DNA of 64,000 nt from Tillus elongatus (GCA_964006375.1 OZ023267.1:21759739-21823738); one strand, 5' to 3'. Shown: positions 54,173 through 64,000, counted from the first letter of the stretch. The notes: generated from the sequence alone by a model not told the origin. Translations and numbers: made by a program.

Positions 54173-55962
54173 TTTATAATATTGTGGGATGTAGAACGGG
54201 GTCGCCATCTCGGTGCGGAACAAAGTTGGATTTTTTCGCTGAATAATTTGAGAAGCAGGCTAAACAAGCTGTAAACGTCGTTGTGACTGGATGCCTATAT
54301 TTTAACATGAAACGAAAAGGGAACATAACGCTCATATTATAGCGACATGTTAGGTTAAGTCTGCGCGACATATATATAATCCATAAACGAAATCTTTTAT
54401 GAGATTGTGTTTGCAGAGGGAATAACATTTTTCTTAAAATACCCTCTGTTCCGGATCCACGTATGGGATCGTTGCTGAAATATTACAAGTACGTGCATTA
54501 TACAGAGAGCATTGTAGTTGAAAATAATATATTTTGCATTTATCCTGGCGTCCTGTTGTCAACAACAGTGATCATTCATTGTACGAAGACAGTTTTTCAG
54601 CAGCCGCTTGCGACAGAGATATTGTTCGAGAAAAATATGGGCTTTCACAGAAACACATAACATCCCTCTTTTATCAATATTCCTCACCTCTAGCTAACTG
54701 GATAATGCTTCTCTCTAGCCTGTCTCAAGGAGCTCTCGCATTCAGCTAGTAGAAAACCTTAAAAGAAAACTATATATACTGCCTTCAAAGTTGCGTGTGT
54801 TGAAAACCTATTTGACATTTTCACTTGATAGCTCCATCAAGTAATATTGATTACCCGTTGACTGCGTAATATTTTCAGCTATTTTTTAGATGCATGAACC
54901 ATAAGAAACATACTCATTCTACATAAATTCAGTAACAGAATTTTTTTTAAGATAACACTATACAGGGTGCTTCACGGTGAGTGGCCTATTAGACGTTTCT
55001 GGAGAACTACATTTATTTGAATTCTGAAAATCGGTATTCGCACGTTTTTGATACCGATCTTTCTAACTAATATATTTTTAATTAGCCTGTACTTCCGGTT
55101 ATACCGGAAGTCGACACAAACTTTGTTTTTTTTAAATGGAATACCCTATATATGATTAGCTTTTTGAATTACACGTTCAATTTAAGGGCCACTTGATGCC
55201 AACACATTCGGGCTCGTTCGCACTGTTTCGGATTTATTCGCCATTTTGTAGAAAAAATTACGATTGGAGCGCTTTAGAAAATTCCGATATCTTTAAAGAC
55301 CTGCAAGATAGAAACATGCGGTTTTCACTATCCCATAGACCGTAATAATTCCTACATACTGTTATAAACACAATACGATTTTAAGATAACTGGTATATAT
55401 AACATACATTTGAATTTGAAAATTTTCAATCAGAGATAACCTAATTTTTTTAGTAGAACGGTACCCATATATCCCCAGCATCTGATTTACCGTTAAATCC
55501 ATTATCTTTTAAGTATACATTACCCTATTCCTATCTCTTATAGTTTTCTTAGAAAATTGATTTGAAAATAGTAATTGTTAGCGGGGCGATGTTATTTTTT
55601 TGTACGTAACAAAAAAAAAATACAGTAGAAACAAAAATATTTCATGTTCAAGTTAAAAATTATAATAAAGAAATATTGTTACAGTGTTTGAAAAATATGT
55701 ATTTAAAATATTTAAAAAAAAAATATTCTAAGGATAACAACAGTGATATTATTACCTTACACAATCTTATAAATCCTCGAATTATTATTACAACACGAGT
55801 AACAAAACAACTCACACCTCCTAAACTAGTAACTGCTCAAAATGTTGTCCATTAACACTCAAACATTTTAATATTCATGTCGTAATGCCGCTAGTGGTTG
55901 CTGGCAGAATATCATTCCTATCTAACTCTCCAAACGCCCTTCTTACTTTGATCTCTAATTAT

Positions 55963-56955
55963 TCACGTGAATTGACAGGTTTCATATACTTTGGTTTTTA
56001 TCTTTCCCCAAAGATGGAATTCAAGCGGGGTAAGATCTGGACTTCTTGCGGGCCATATCCAGGGACCGCACTTTCCAATCCATCTATCTTCAAATAGATC
56101 GTCGAGTGTGTTAGATACTTCTCGTGTAGAGTGAGCAGGAGCTCCGTCATGTTGATACCAACAAGTTATATATTCTGATAATGGTAAATTGTCTAAAAAG
56201 TCTGTAACAATTATTCTTAATATTTCCATGTAACGATTAGAAGTTAAGGTTCCATCATAAATATGATAATAAAAGTTATTATCTTTCAATAAACAAAACA
56301 CATTGAAACTAAATTTTACTTGAAATCCCCTTTCCCTAATAGCGTGAGGGTTTTGATTTGTCCAAACATGACTGTTTGTCTATTGAAAACTCCTTTATGA
56401 GAAAATTTCGATTCATTAGCTCATATAATTCTTTTTTAAAACTCATAATCTCCTTAAATATGAATTAACATCCTTTCACAAAACTGGACCCTTTTAATAG
56501 CATCTTCTGGATGCAGAGCTTGCACTAAAGTAAACTTATAGTTGTGCATTTTGTGCTTACACAAGATTCTTTCTACAGAGGAGTATGTCTTTCACTGCAG
56601 TGTAAATAGAGGCATGTGGATATGCTTCGAAATAAGCCAGGACAGTTATTTCGTTATCTTCATCTCTAGTCACTGGACTGGGATTAAATTTGGGTGCTTT
56701 AAAAGTAACACATTCTAGGAAATTTGACTCAATCCTTCTAAACTTATTTTCACTCACGGGTGGCAGATTAGGATTTAACTCATTAAACCTTCTACATGTT
56801 CTACTAATAATTCGGTTACATTCTCCATGGATGTAAAATAAATTGAAATAATCTGCATTGGAATAATGATTTTCCATATTAACTGTGAACATTAGTACAT
56901 TGACATTTATTGAATAATTTAGAATGACAAGTATGTAATATAAATTGTTCATCAT
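55963..56955 (-). pseudogene. MAR3 transposase remnant (DD41-type)
   Basis: The N-terminal part (56955-56557) has the helix-turn-helix-like FNLFYIHGECNRIISRTCRR, FNELNPNLPPVSENKFRRI and an EDNEITVLAYFEA block. A frame break leads to HNYKFTLVQALHPED and RVQFCERML (56540-56460), where stops appear. The first catalytic motif reads ANESKFS (Asn instead of Asp, near 56417). The frame 56301-55963 has the rest: YYHIYDGTLTSNRYMEIL, QHDGAPAHS (Asp retained), RWIGKCGPWIW, and SPDLTPLEFHLWG with Glu at the third site. There are 41 residues between the second and third acidic residues. Two catalytic changes plus stops make it inactive. Confidence 0.85.
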
Positions 56956-57391
56956 GGCACACTTGCCTTAACGTTGACGTTCAACCACATTATAAGGAAA
57001 AATTATGCTGTGTTATGTTTTTGAATCTCTCTAAATACCTCAAAAACTGTCCTTTTTAGCTATAGGAAATACCCAATATAGGTCGGAAAGTTGTCAAAAA
57101 AGGAATCGGTTGGAACTGCAACTTACTGTATGTCCCTTTTGAAATAAGACACTCATTGAAGGCAGAAGTAGTCAAAGGTTGGCGCCACCCCGCTGACCAT
57201 TAATATGTTAAAATCAATTTTCAAAGAAAACTGTATGAGATAGGTATAGGGTAATGTATACTTAAAATATAGAGAATTTAACGCTGGATCAGATGCTGGG
57301 GACATATGGGTACTATTCCATCAAAAAAATCAAGTTATCTCTGATTGATATTTTTCAAATTCAAATGTATGTTATAAATAACAATTATCTT

Positions 57392-57574
57392 TTTTTATTT
57401 TTATTTAATATTATTGGCTGCGGCATCTCAGGCCATTAGCACATTCTTTCCCATCATTCTATATATATTTTTTAATTTTCCAGACAGAGTCAACTTGGCT
57501 CGCCCGGGAATCGAACCCGGGAGCTCTCGCTTAGCAGGCTGGCACCTAGCCTGCCTGCGCCACGAGGGCGTCCA
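57392..57574 (-). mobile_element. tRNA-derived SINE inserted in the MAR3 inverted repeat
   Basis: A 183-bp insertion bounded by a perfect 12-bp duplication AACAATTATCTT (57380-57391 and 57575-57586). On the minus strand it begins with a tRNA-like head: TGGCGCAGGCAGG (A box), a stem with TGCCAGCCTGC, and GGGTTCGATTCCC (B box). It ends in an A-rich tail (AAATAAAAATAAAAAAA). The tRNA part is not a functional tRNA gene because of the SINE tail, the missing cloverleaf symmetry in the anticodon region and the target duplication. It is a different family from the SINEs at 35924 and 60641. Confidence 0.85.
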
Positions 57575-58129
57575 AACAATTATCTTAAAATCGTATTGGT
57601 TTATAACAGTAGGTAGAAATTTTTACGCTCTATGGGATAGCGAAAACCGCATGTTTCTACCTTCCATGTCTTTAAAGATATCGAAATTTTTCTAAAGCGC
57701 TCCAATCGTAATTTTTTCTACAAAATGGCGAATAGATTCGAAACGGTACGAACTAGCCCGAATGTGTTGTCATCAGGTGGCCCTTAAATTGAACGTGTAA
57801 TTCAAAAAGCTAATAATTTACAGGGTGTTCCATTTAAAAAAACAAAGTTTGTGTCGACTTCTGGTATAACCGGAAGTGCAGGCTAATTGAAAATATTTTA
57901 GTTAGAAAGACCAGGATCAAAAACGTGCGGATACCAATTTTCAGAATTTAAATAGATGTAGTTCTCCAGAAACGTCTAATAGGCCACTCACCGTGAAGCA
58001 CCCTGTATAAGGTCTGAGTACAAACTGATTTTAGTATTTACAATACAGAGTGTTTGGCGAGTCGCTTGTGAAAGGTTTTAAATAGAAGCATTTCCGAAAA
58101 CAAGTCAAATAGTACTTATATTCAATGAT

Positions 58130-58250
58130 TGAAGATGGGAATCTGTGATGAGCCCTGATAAGTATAATTTGGAGAACCCAATTCATTACCATACAGTTTT
58201 CAGACCTGACGATCGTTGCGCTAACAAAGTTAACGTCATCCGATGAATAA
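58130..58250 (-). repeat. PLE family X arm with a dead hammerhead
   Basis: The minus strand carries the same arm as 21717-21905 (TTGGGTTCTCCA, ACTTATCAGGGCTCATCACA). Its hammerhead core reads CGGATGA instead of CTGATGA and GCAAC instead of GAAAC, while stem II (GTTAAC/GTTAGC) and ACGATCGT stem III remain. From 58250 to 58540 nothing was recognised. Confidence 0.6.
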
Positions 58251-58539
58251 ACTAAGCGGATAAAATGTAGTGCTACTATTTATATGTTAGCTGACAACCA
58301 ATTACGAACAGAGTCTTCTACGAAGGTATACAGACAAATCCCCACTGTTTAGTCTAAAATCCCTGTAACTAAAATTCCACTACTTGCTTTTGTAAAACGG
58401 CGTGTCGTTATTATTGTTTTTTCTAAGAAAGATATACTGATTATTAAGATAAGAAAACGAATAATGAACTACAGAGGACCGGACCTGCTCTGTTCATTGA
58501 AACTTTTTTGTTCTCATTTTTAACGATATACTTAATACA

Positions 58540-58770
58540 CATTGTAAGAGTAGAAATTAGCGTAAGGTAATTTACGTACTAAAATGTTATTAGGTCTTAA
58601 AATTTTATCCTTTCGTATAGTTTAGGAAAAAGAAAGTACCGTTCTCGAGGACGAGAATATTTTTTCAGGATAGCCGAATGTAAGAGTAGAATTAAGCGTA
58701 ATGCCATTTACGTATTAAAATGTTATTAGGTCTACGACTTTATCCTTTCGTATAGTTTGCAATGTAGTCT
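58540..58770 (+). repeat. Direct duplication upstream of RZ-2
   Basis: A segment from TGTAAGAGTAGAA to ATCCTTTCGTATAGTTT (58543-58624) is repeated at 58679-58760 with small differences, a period of about 137 bp. It immediately precedes the RZ-2 dimer on the same strand. Confidence 0.7.
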
Positions 58771-58830
58771 AATTGAAGCTAGTGTTTACGTAGACTGGTA
58801 ATGTGGGCTCATTTTTGCTACAATTAGTAT

Positions 58831-58873
58831 GCCGTACTGAAGAGCTCTAGTGAGAGCGAAACCGGTCTACGGT
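58831..58873 (+). ncRNA. Hammerhead ribozyme, RZ-2 left copy
   Basis: Stem I GCCGTA (58831-58836) with TACGGT (58868-58873), six pairs including one G-U. Core CTGAAGA (58837-58843), perfect five-pair stem II GCTCT/AGAGC with loop AGTG, GAAA, stem III AC/GT closed by CG, cleavage base C58867. It fits the type I consensus without any extra nucleotide and is the best hammerhead in the window. Confidence 0.9.
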
Positions 58874-59141
58874 TCTAATTGTTGCGAAAATACCTCTAGC
58901 CTTACATACTTTGTCCCTATATTGGGGTAGAAATGGACCGGGGATGACAATTTTCTAAATTGTTAGTTAGTTGTATACAGTCTCTATTTTTTTTAACAAT
59001 TTGTGTAATTTGGAGCTGGCGTAACAACATATTACTTGGTTCCGCAACTAGGAAGCGGTACGTCCACCACTCACTTAGTGTTTTAAGGCTGGCTATACTA
59101 TAGCCGTATTACTTTTGGTGCATTTTTGCTACAATTAGTAT

Positions 59142-59184
59142 GCCGTACTGAAGAGCTCTAGTGAGAGCGAAACCGGTCTACGGT
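59142..59184 (+). ncRNA. Hammerhead ribozyme, RZ-2 right copy
   Basis: Identical to the left copy over all 43 positions; predicted cleavage after 59178. Confidence 0.9.
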
Positions 59185-59214
59185 TCTAATTGTTGCGAGA
59201 ATGCATTCAGCCTT

Positions 59215-60290
59215 ACGAACCAGGGCCTTTGAGTACCTGAAGAGGTTTTCTATGTACGTGGAATAAATAAATCCATACCAGCTTGAATAGTTTTGGTGAG
59301 GTTTTGTGAGATATCAGAGGGGTCAGCATGAGAGAAGTAGACAGACGTTCATGGAAATGAGGAAAAGTAATCCCGCATTTCTTCCCAGTTCGCGGAGTTG
59401 TAGTGCCAAACGGTAGTGGGTGTGATGATTGTGTGACCTGGGGTTGCATTGCGGAGGAAGCAGTGACCAAGGTGGTTTGAGCGACCAAGGGAGGGCGGTG
59501 ACTGATGTCTTATAGCATTTAGGTTTTGTAGTAAGAAGGAGATACAAGGGATTTGAGCTGTGTGTTGGGATGCGAGGAAAGTAAGTAGGTTGCTGAACCA
59601 TATTGGCTAAAGCATTGATGACTGCAAAGGCCTCCGCTGCTCTACCTTGTGGATCGGTTTTTGAAGATCCTAGCCATTCCTTATTATGGACATTGAAGTG
59701 ATCAAGAATAGTGACCTCGGAGGAAGGGTATTCAGAAATCAGGTGGTCGGTTTTTTCAGAAAGGTAGTCGAAGGACTGGACAAAATGGTTGCCAGAAGGT
59801 GACCGGTTAATCCAACAGATGAATTTAGTTGCAGCCCTGAGAAAGAGTTTCATCCAAAGTATGTCTTTTATTCCAGCATCTAAATTGGGAAGGCTGGTGC
59901 AGGGTAGATTGCTACGGACGTATACGCACATACCTCCATGCAATGTAAAGGAAGTAAGGAGCTCATACCCCGAGAAATTAAGGTGATTAGTGGCTGTTTT
60001 GGCACTGATTTGGGTTTCGGTGAGGAAGAGGAGTTGGGGCCTATTAGCCTGGAGGAAATGGTGGACGGAGTTCAGGTTAGAATTTAGGCCCCATATATTC
60101 GAGAAAGATATGTTAAATCTTGATGCCGACGCCCCCTACACACCCCTCTCCCGGAGATCCGAATGGGGGGAATTTTATCTCCGGAATCTTTTGTACAAGA
60201 AGGAGCCATCATCATTTTTGTTTATAAGGGAAACCGACTCATACACCAGAACCGAAAACGTCCGTTGGGACTTCACCGAGTCCTTGATAT
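59215..60290 (-). pseudogene. LINE-A endonuclease fragment
   Basis: Minus strand: from about 60150 the frame reads NIWGLNSNLNSVHHFLQA and LLFLTETQISAKT, the start and catalytic Glu region of an apurinic-type endonuclease. It continues through 59943-59323 (GGMCVYVRSNLPC, WMKLFLRAATKFICWINRSP, SSEVTILDHFNVHN as the DxN motif with His for the expected residue, SSNPLYLLL). The downstream RT is missing: the copy ends abruptly at 59215 against RZ-2. LINE-A at 11790-12720 covers the same region. Confidence 0.75.
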
Positions 60291-60299
60291 AGGGGTGGT

Positions 60300-60640
60300 A
60301 CCTGCTGGGGCGTGAAAAAATTCCTTTACTATCACGTAAAGGAAAAATCCACTACCACCTGCCAATAATCTGGCAATGTCCACACAACGAAACAATACTT
60401 TAGGAAAATATTCATTTTGATTTGTTAGGTTTGTGCTGGAATTACTCACGAAAATGAATTAATGGGAAATCAGGCTTGTCCATTGCCGTGCCATCGGTTT
60501 GTTCAAAAAATTAATTAGTAAATTGAAAAATTGATTCATGCAAAGATTTGTTACATTTATATATTTACATATTTAGACCAATTGTTAAAAATGATTAACG
60601 TAGATGCAGAGGTCCACAGAGAATATATAAATGAAATCTC
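60300..60640. other. Short AT-rich spacer, nothing recognised
   Basis: Between the LINE-A fragment and a SINE; it includes a small inverted pair (TCCTTTACTATCACGTAAAGGA, 60330-60351) only. Confidence 0.5.
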
Positions 60641-60985
60641 CGCCTAAAGAGCCTCCGTGGTTCAGTGGTAAGAACGTGTGCCTCTGAACCGAAGGATACT
60701 GGGCTCGATCACAGGGTTCTCTTTTAACTTTTCGGTACATATTGTAACATTAACATCTACCGGCGTTGTGATAGTGTATTTGAGCAAGTTAAATGCCTGC
60801 ACGGTTCTCCCTTCGAAGGGGGCGTAAAGCCGGCAGTCTTGTGTCCATGCGATGTTGGGCACGTTAAAGATCGCTAGCCTAGCCTAGCCTCCAGGATTGT
60901 GAGGTGTAACTACTCTCTAGCATCGGTGATTGGCCATAGTTGTTGAAATAAACCGACGTTAAAAAACAAAACAACAAACAAACAA
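60641..60985 (+). mobile_element. tRNA-derived SINE, copy 2
   Basis: The head at 60649-60720 has A box TGGTTCAGTGG and a degenerate B box (GGCTCGATCAC). The central domain GGGGGCGTAAAG...ATGCGATGTTGGGCACGTTA is shared with copy 1 (35924-36282). The 3' part contains GGTGATTGGCCATAGTTGTT and ends GACGTTAAAAAACAAAACAA. The GCCTA run (60880-60890) is a small internal repeat. Confidence 0.8.
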
Positions 60986-61139
60986 CTCCCCGTCTAATGT
61001 TAAATTGGAAACGAATAACACAGAAGTCACTAACCTTCTGCAGATTGACAATAATTTGAACGATTCACTTGTGATTGCTCTTCAACAAATCATCAGTAAC
61101 ATTTCTTCTTCTCATTCTTGTATTAATGATTTTGTTGGA

Positions 61140-62340
61140 CCTTGCGTTGGGTAAATTTAAAATTAAAAGGTGCCTGACAGATTAGTAAGTGAGGTTTTAT
61201 TGACAGTTGCGATATATAGTTCTTTGCAGGAGGGTATTTCCCTTCTGGGATCAAGACATCAAAGGTAATCCTAGTGTACAAAAAAGGAGACAGAAGAGCG
61301 TTGGAGAGTTATCGAACCATTTTTCTTTGTTTGATGTTCTCTAAGGTATCTGAATATGTTGTTTTTCAACAAATTTTTAAATTTTTGCAGCTTTACGTCA
61401 ACCGCGTGCTTTGTAAGGAGCAGATTGGCTTCACACCCGGAAGCTATGGCAATAGTGGAGTTTTTTTAAAAATGTATTGCAGGCAGTCGATGCTGGGAGA
61501 AGTCCTATTGAACTTTTTTGTGACCCAAGTAGAACTTTTGATTCCGTTCGTCATGACATATATTTTGAAAAATTATACAAATATGCCTTAAGAGACATTT
61601 ATTTAAAATGGTTTGCATCATAGTTAAGTGATAGACAACAATAATATGTAACCATGAGTAGTAGATATAATGATCCAGCTTGTAGTCGTCTTTAATGAGT
61701 GTTACGCTGGTGGTACCACACGGATCTATTTTGGGTCCCATTCTGTTCCTGCTTTTTATGAATGACTTATCCCAGGTAACTTTAGAAGGAGGGGTGCTTT
61801 CGTATGCTGACTATACAACTATTATTACTGATGATCAGTCTGACTCTCCCCTTGCATTGAAATCAAGTAGCGGTCATGCACAGTTAACGCGCTAGTTTCC
61901 CGATAACTCACTTTACCTAAATGTCTCCAAGATATCATGGCGTAGGTTTTGTACAAGGCAAAACCTAAATAAAAAAGACATTTCCTTAGGTGGACGGCAA
62001 GGTACTTGACAGGTTAATCAAGAAAAAAAATTGAGATTTGCTTTTGATGACATTATTATTTACACCCCACTGCCTCAAACTTCTAGGAATACCCAACTCA
62101 GTCTTTTATCAGATAAGGGTTTCGAAATATGTCTTCGATATGCAACATTTTCTGGGGGTATATTTCGTTCAAGTGCAGAGTAGACTTTGCTATGCTGTGA
62201 CCCCGTGGGGGAATTGTTCATCTGCGGTAGGAATATTTTTATGTCACCATATAATAGTTCGTTGTATTGCTGGCATATCACATATTTGTTTATCTAGGTA
62301 ACTTTGTAAAGATCTTAAGATTCTACCTTTGCCCGGGTTG
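61140..62340 (+). pseudogene. LINE-E reverse transcriptase remnant
   Basis: Blocks in plus-strand order across several frames: VYKKGDRRALESYRTI (61280), SKVSEYVVFQQI, LCKEQIGFTPG, an F-S-R-T-F-D-S-V-R-H first-Asp block (61520), LVVPHGSILGPILFLLFMND (61705, His for the usual Gln) and LSYADYTTI (61800, second Asp of the pair changed to Tyr). Weak C-terminal similarity runs to about 62300. Many stops. A separate, older LINE family. Confidence 0.6.
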
Positions 62341-63030
62341 TAAATATTTTCAACCGTCATGCGTATACATGATAAAAGGTAAAGTCTACTGCTGAACACT
62401 ACTACATTCATATACCACAAGAAATAAATACTCTCTTCGTGCGCAACATAGTTGATTTACCATTTTAGGCAGATCTGCCGATATAATGGGTGTTAAATTA
62501 TATTATGCCATACCTGACAGTTGGAAAGATAATTTATTGGGATCTAGAAGGCATGTCAGACAATATCAGTTCTCATCTTGCTTTTATTCTGCAGGTGAAT
62601 TTTCAAGTACGTAGGCGAGTATTTGTGGTGTTCCTGTTCTTATAATTTATGCCATTTCATTGTTATTGATTTTGGCTGAAGTTACCTTCGTATTTTATAT
62701 GTTGACATGTGATACAGACATTGCTGTCCTCATGACAAGAAATATATTATTATTATCATTATTTTTAAAATAATGTTAAAATTTGGGGTTGGTGAAAACC
62801 AATGAAACAGTGCTTTGATAGTTAAATTAGTGTTGTGAGATGTTGTGATGTTTACATTTGTGAAAAACCTGGTCTGCAAGGGGATAGTGATAAGTCGTGC
62901 AAATCTGAGTCTTCTGAATCTAAACTTCTACTTTTTTATTCATTAATTGTTGCTGCCTTACTTGGTGAAATTCCTCCGTACTCAATACATATGTAAAGAC
63001 TTAATCTATAGCTTCGCAACTGCTTGTTTT
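62341..63030. other. About 700 bp without a recognised gene
   Basis: AT-rich; the first 150 bases may be the 3' end of LINE-E. A short ATTATT run (62746-62758) may be a LINE tail. Confidence 0.4.
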
Positions 63031-63033
63031 ACC

Positions 63034-63071
63034 CTGTAACTAGTTTCGCATGCTAGTGCATCGTCAGACAG
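63034..63071 (-). ncRNA. Hammerhead ribozyme-like motif near the cuticle gene
   Basis: Minus strand: stem I CTGT (63071-63068) with ACAG (63037-63034), four pairs. The core is CTGACGA (63067-63061; position 7 may vary) and GAAA. Stem II is GCA/TGC with loop CTAGCA after an extra U. Stem III is AC/GT closed by TA. The cleavage base is U (63038). The single copy has no visible partner in the window. It lies about 270 bp downstream of the cuticle gene's stop codon, on the same strand. Confidence 0.65.
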
Positions 63072-63335
63072 TAGGACATTTTTTGGCGGAAGAGGATTTT
63101 ATTTTAGAAAAAGACATTAACTTAAAAAAGGGTATTTCTAAATATAATTTTTGTTTATACAATAAACGATAACTAATTATTAAACAGAAAGGCTTAGGAA
63201 AACAACTTCTTCATTTCAAAAGAAACATATTTCGTTAGTTGTTGCAACAGCTGCTAAATTTAGTTTGCCTCAAAGCCTTTTAGTATATTTTGTTTTTAGA
63301 TAGATAATTTAAGAACAGTCCTCTCAGGAGTGCAT

Positions 63336-63989
63336 TTATTCACCCGCTTTTTTATTGGCTTTATATTCTTCGTACTCTGATATAATACGGAATATATCTT
63401 CCTGGGTCAGCCTCCAAACATCAGAATTTTGGCTACGAGATGTTGATTTTGGTTTCGTATCAGTATATTGCTGGATTTGTTCATCTTTATAAATTTCGGA
63501 TGGATTTTCAGCTGCTCCAACATTTTCATAATACGTTTCTTCATATGGAGGCTGTTGAAAATCATAAGGTTGTTGATTTTCTTGTGAAGGCGATTCTTGG
63601 TATGATGGTTCTTGGTAATTTCGTTGATAATTTTCTGAAGGAATCAATTTGCGGTATTTTCGCTCTTGGTAGTCGAAATCTGATCCCTGTGGTTGTTCGT
63701 AATTGAAATCTTGGGTATCACGGTATCCCTGATAATTTTCAGTAGTATACGAGTTTCTGTTTTGTTCAAATCGGGGTGGAATATAACGTTGTTCTGGTGG
63801 TAGCTCTGGAAGAGCTTTTAATGCATCGTTAAAAAACTGGAAGTGCTTGGCTTTGGCTTCCGCTATTTCTGGGGTATCTTGAACATTTTGTCCTAATGCG
63901 TGCTCAGCGTAAGGGCCAGTCCATTTAGCTACTTCTTCTGTGGTGTCAATTTGACAGTGGCTAACAGAGATAACAGAAAGCAAGATAAC
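63336..63989 (-). CDS. Insect cuticular protein, exon 2 (partial gene)
   Basis: The exon starts at 63989 directly after a TTTATTTCAG acceptor and opens with VILLSVISVSHC, the hydrophobic core of a signal peptide. The ATG must therefore be in a short first exon outside the window, as is usual for cuticle genes. The mature part begins QIDTTEEVAKWTGPYAEHAL. The motif DTPEIAEAKAKHFQFFNDAL is the conserved insect cuticle motif (DTPEVAxAKAxHF). The rest is a Tyr/Gln/Pro-rich low-complexity region with repeated NYQ, YQE and QQP elements, suited to cross-linking in an extracellular matrix, followed by a charged C-terminus (EDIFRIISEYEEYKANKK). No chitin-binding R&R domain is present. The stop codon lies at 63338-63336. 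The frame is intact and the composition is gene-like, so I consider it functional. Confidence 0.8.
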   Translation of the reverse strand, partial: VILLSVISVSHCQIDTTEEVAKWTGPYAEHALGQNVQDTPEIAEAKAKHFQFFNDALKALPELPPEQRYIPPRFEQNRNSYTTENYQGYRDTQDFNYEQPQGSDFDYQERKYRKLIPSENYQRNYQEPSYQESPSQENQQPYDFQQPPYEETYYENVGAAENPSEIYKDEQIQQYTDTKPKSTSRSQNSDVWRLTQEDIFRIISEYEEYKANKKAGE

Positions 63990-64000
63990 CTGAAATAAAT

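Larger units (their letters stand above)
54963..58005 (-). mobile_element. MAR3, mariner element with long inverted repeats
   Basis: CAGGGTGCTTCACGG at left and CCGTGAAGCACCCTG at right, each flanked by TA, define the ends exactly. Inverted similarity extends inward about 600 bp: CGTGTAATTCAAAAAGCTAA and its complement, the GGAGCGCTTTAGAAAATT block, the ATATTCCCAGC/GCTGGGGACATATGGG block. The right arm is interrupted by a SINE. A decayed transposase lies in the centre on the minus strand. Confidence 0.85.
58810..59210 (+). mobile_element. Retrozyme-like dimer, 311-bp hammerhead repeat (RZ-2)
   Basis: A sequence of about 95 bp containing a hammerhead (from CATTTTTGCTACAATTAGTA through TCTAATTGTTGCGA) occurs twice, 311 bp apart. 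The two ribozyme copies are identical over the whole fold. Predicted cleavages fall after 58867 and 59178 and define a 311-nt monomer. Two hammerhead-bearing direct repeats enclosing one non-coding unit is the standard layout of a metazoan or plant retrozyme. No protein is encoded. The right end is joined to a LINE-A endonuclease fragment at about 59215. Confidence 0.8.

Noticed and set aside
54463..54749. Open frames of 65-71 codons
   Set aside because: No motif, no splice signals that fit, overlapping in two frames; most likely chance.
57480..57572. Functional tRNA gene
   Set aside because: A and B boxes are present, but the sequence continues into an A-rich tail within a 12-bp target duplication, which identifies a SINE.
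60649..60720. Functional tRNA gene
   Set aside because: The B box is degenerate and the sequence continues into the SINE body shared with 35924-36282.

Overview
This window looks like a repeat-saturated stretch of an insect chromosome. The evidence is spliceosomal introns, tRNA-derived SINEs, LINE, LTR and Penelope-like retroelements, mariner elements, and an insect cuticular-protein exon at the right edge. The order of insect cannot be fixed from the sequence; a beetle is a guess. Only one gene looks like an ordinary functional host gene: the cuticular protein on the minus strand at 63336-63989, whose first exon lies outside the window. A second candidate host exon lies at 14680-14920 (minus). 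A decayed multi-exon Cys-rich gene lies at 40190-41512. Almost everything else is mobile DNA in several layers of nesting.

Layout. 1-7070: copies of a composite AT-rich repeat (called here module A, a TA tract, modules B to E, and a MITE-like module F), with a dead mariner (MAR1) inside one TA tract. 7080-9465: no recognised gene. 9490-14030: LINE fragments, one inserted in another. 14034-16232: Penelope-like (PLE) remnants, including a GIY-YIG reading frame between opposed hammerhead ribozymes. 16237-23100: several LINE copies. 23158-25798: a mariner-like element (MAR2) broken by a BEL/Pao fragment. 25900-26760: a second PLE remnant. 28824-34030, 35599-35826, 37126-39322, 42691-43796 and 51541-54172: further composite repeat copies, one carrying a foldback element. 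43995-48720: a mariner end, then a decayed gypsy element with a hAT-like insertion. 49521-50417: tandem 306-bp hammerhead repeats. 54963-58005: a second dead mariner (MAR3) with a SINE inside. 58540-59184: a dimeric 311-bp hammerhead repeat. 59215-62340: LINE fragments and a SINE. 63034-63071: a lone hammerhead. 63336-63989: the cuticle gene.

The most interesting signal is ribozymes rather than proteins. At least five sequence-distinct hammerhead-like motifs occur in 64 kb. They appear as 306-bp and 311-bp head-to-tail monomers, as expected for metazoan retrozymes (non-autonomous elements that spread through self-cleaved circular RNAs), and in the flanking repeats of PLEs, their presumed helpers. 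Core, stem I, stem II and stem III can be paired by eye in most copies; activity is inference.

A second theme is 22 long (TA)n tracts. Nearly all abut the end of a recognised repeat, and mariner elements, which target TA, sit inside or at the edge of several of them. The tracts appear to be built-in parts of the composite repeat and of PLE ends, and to act as landing sites.
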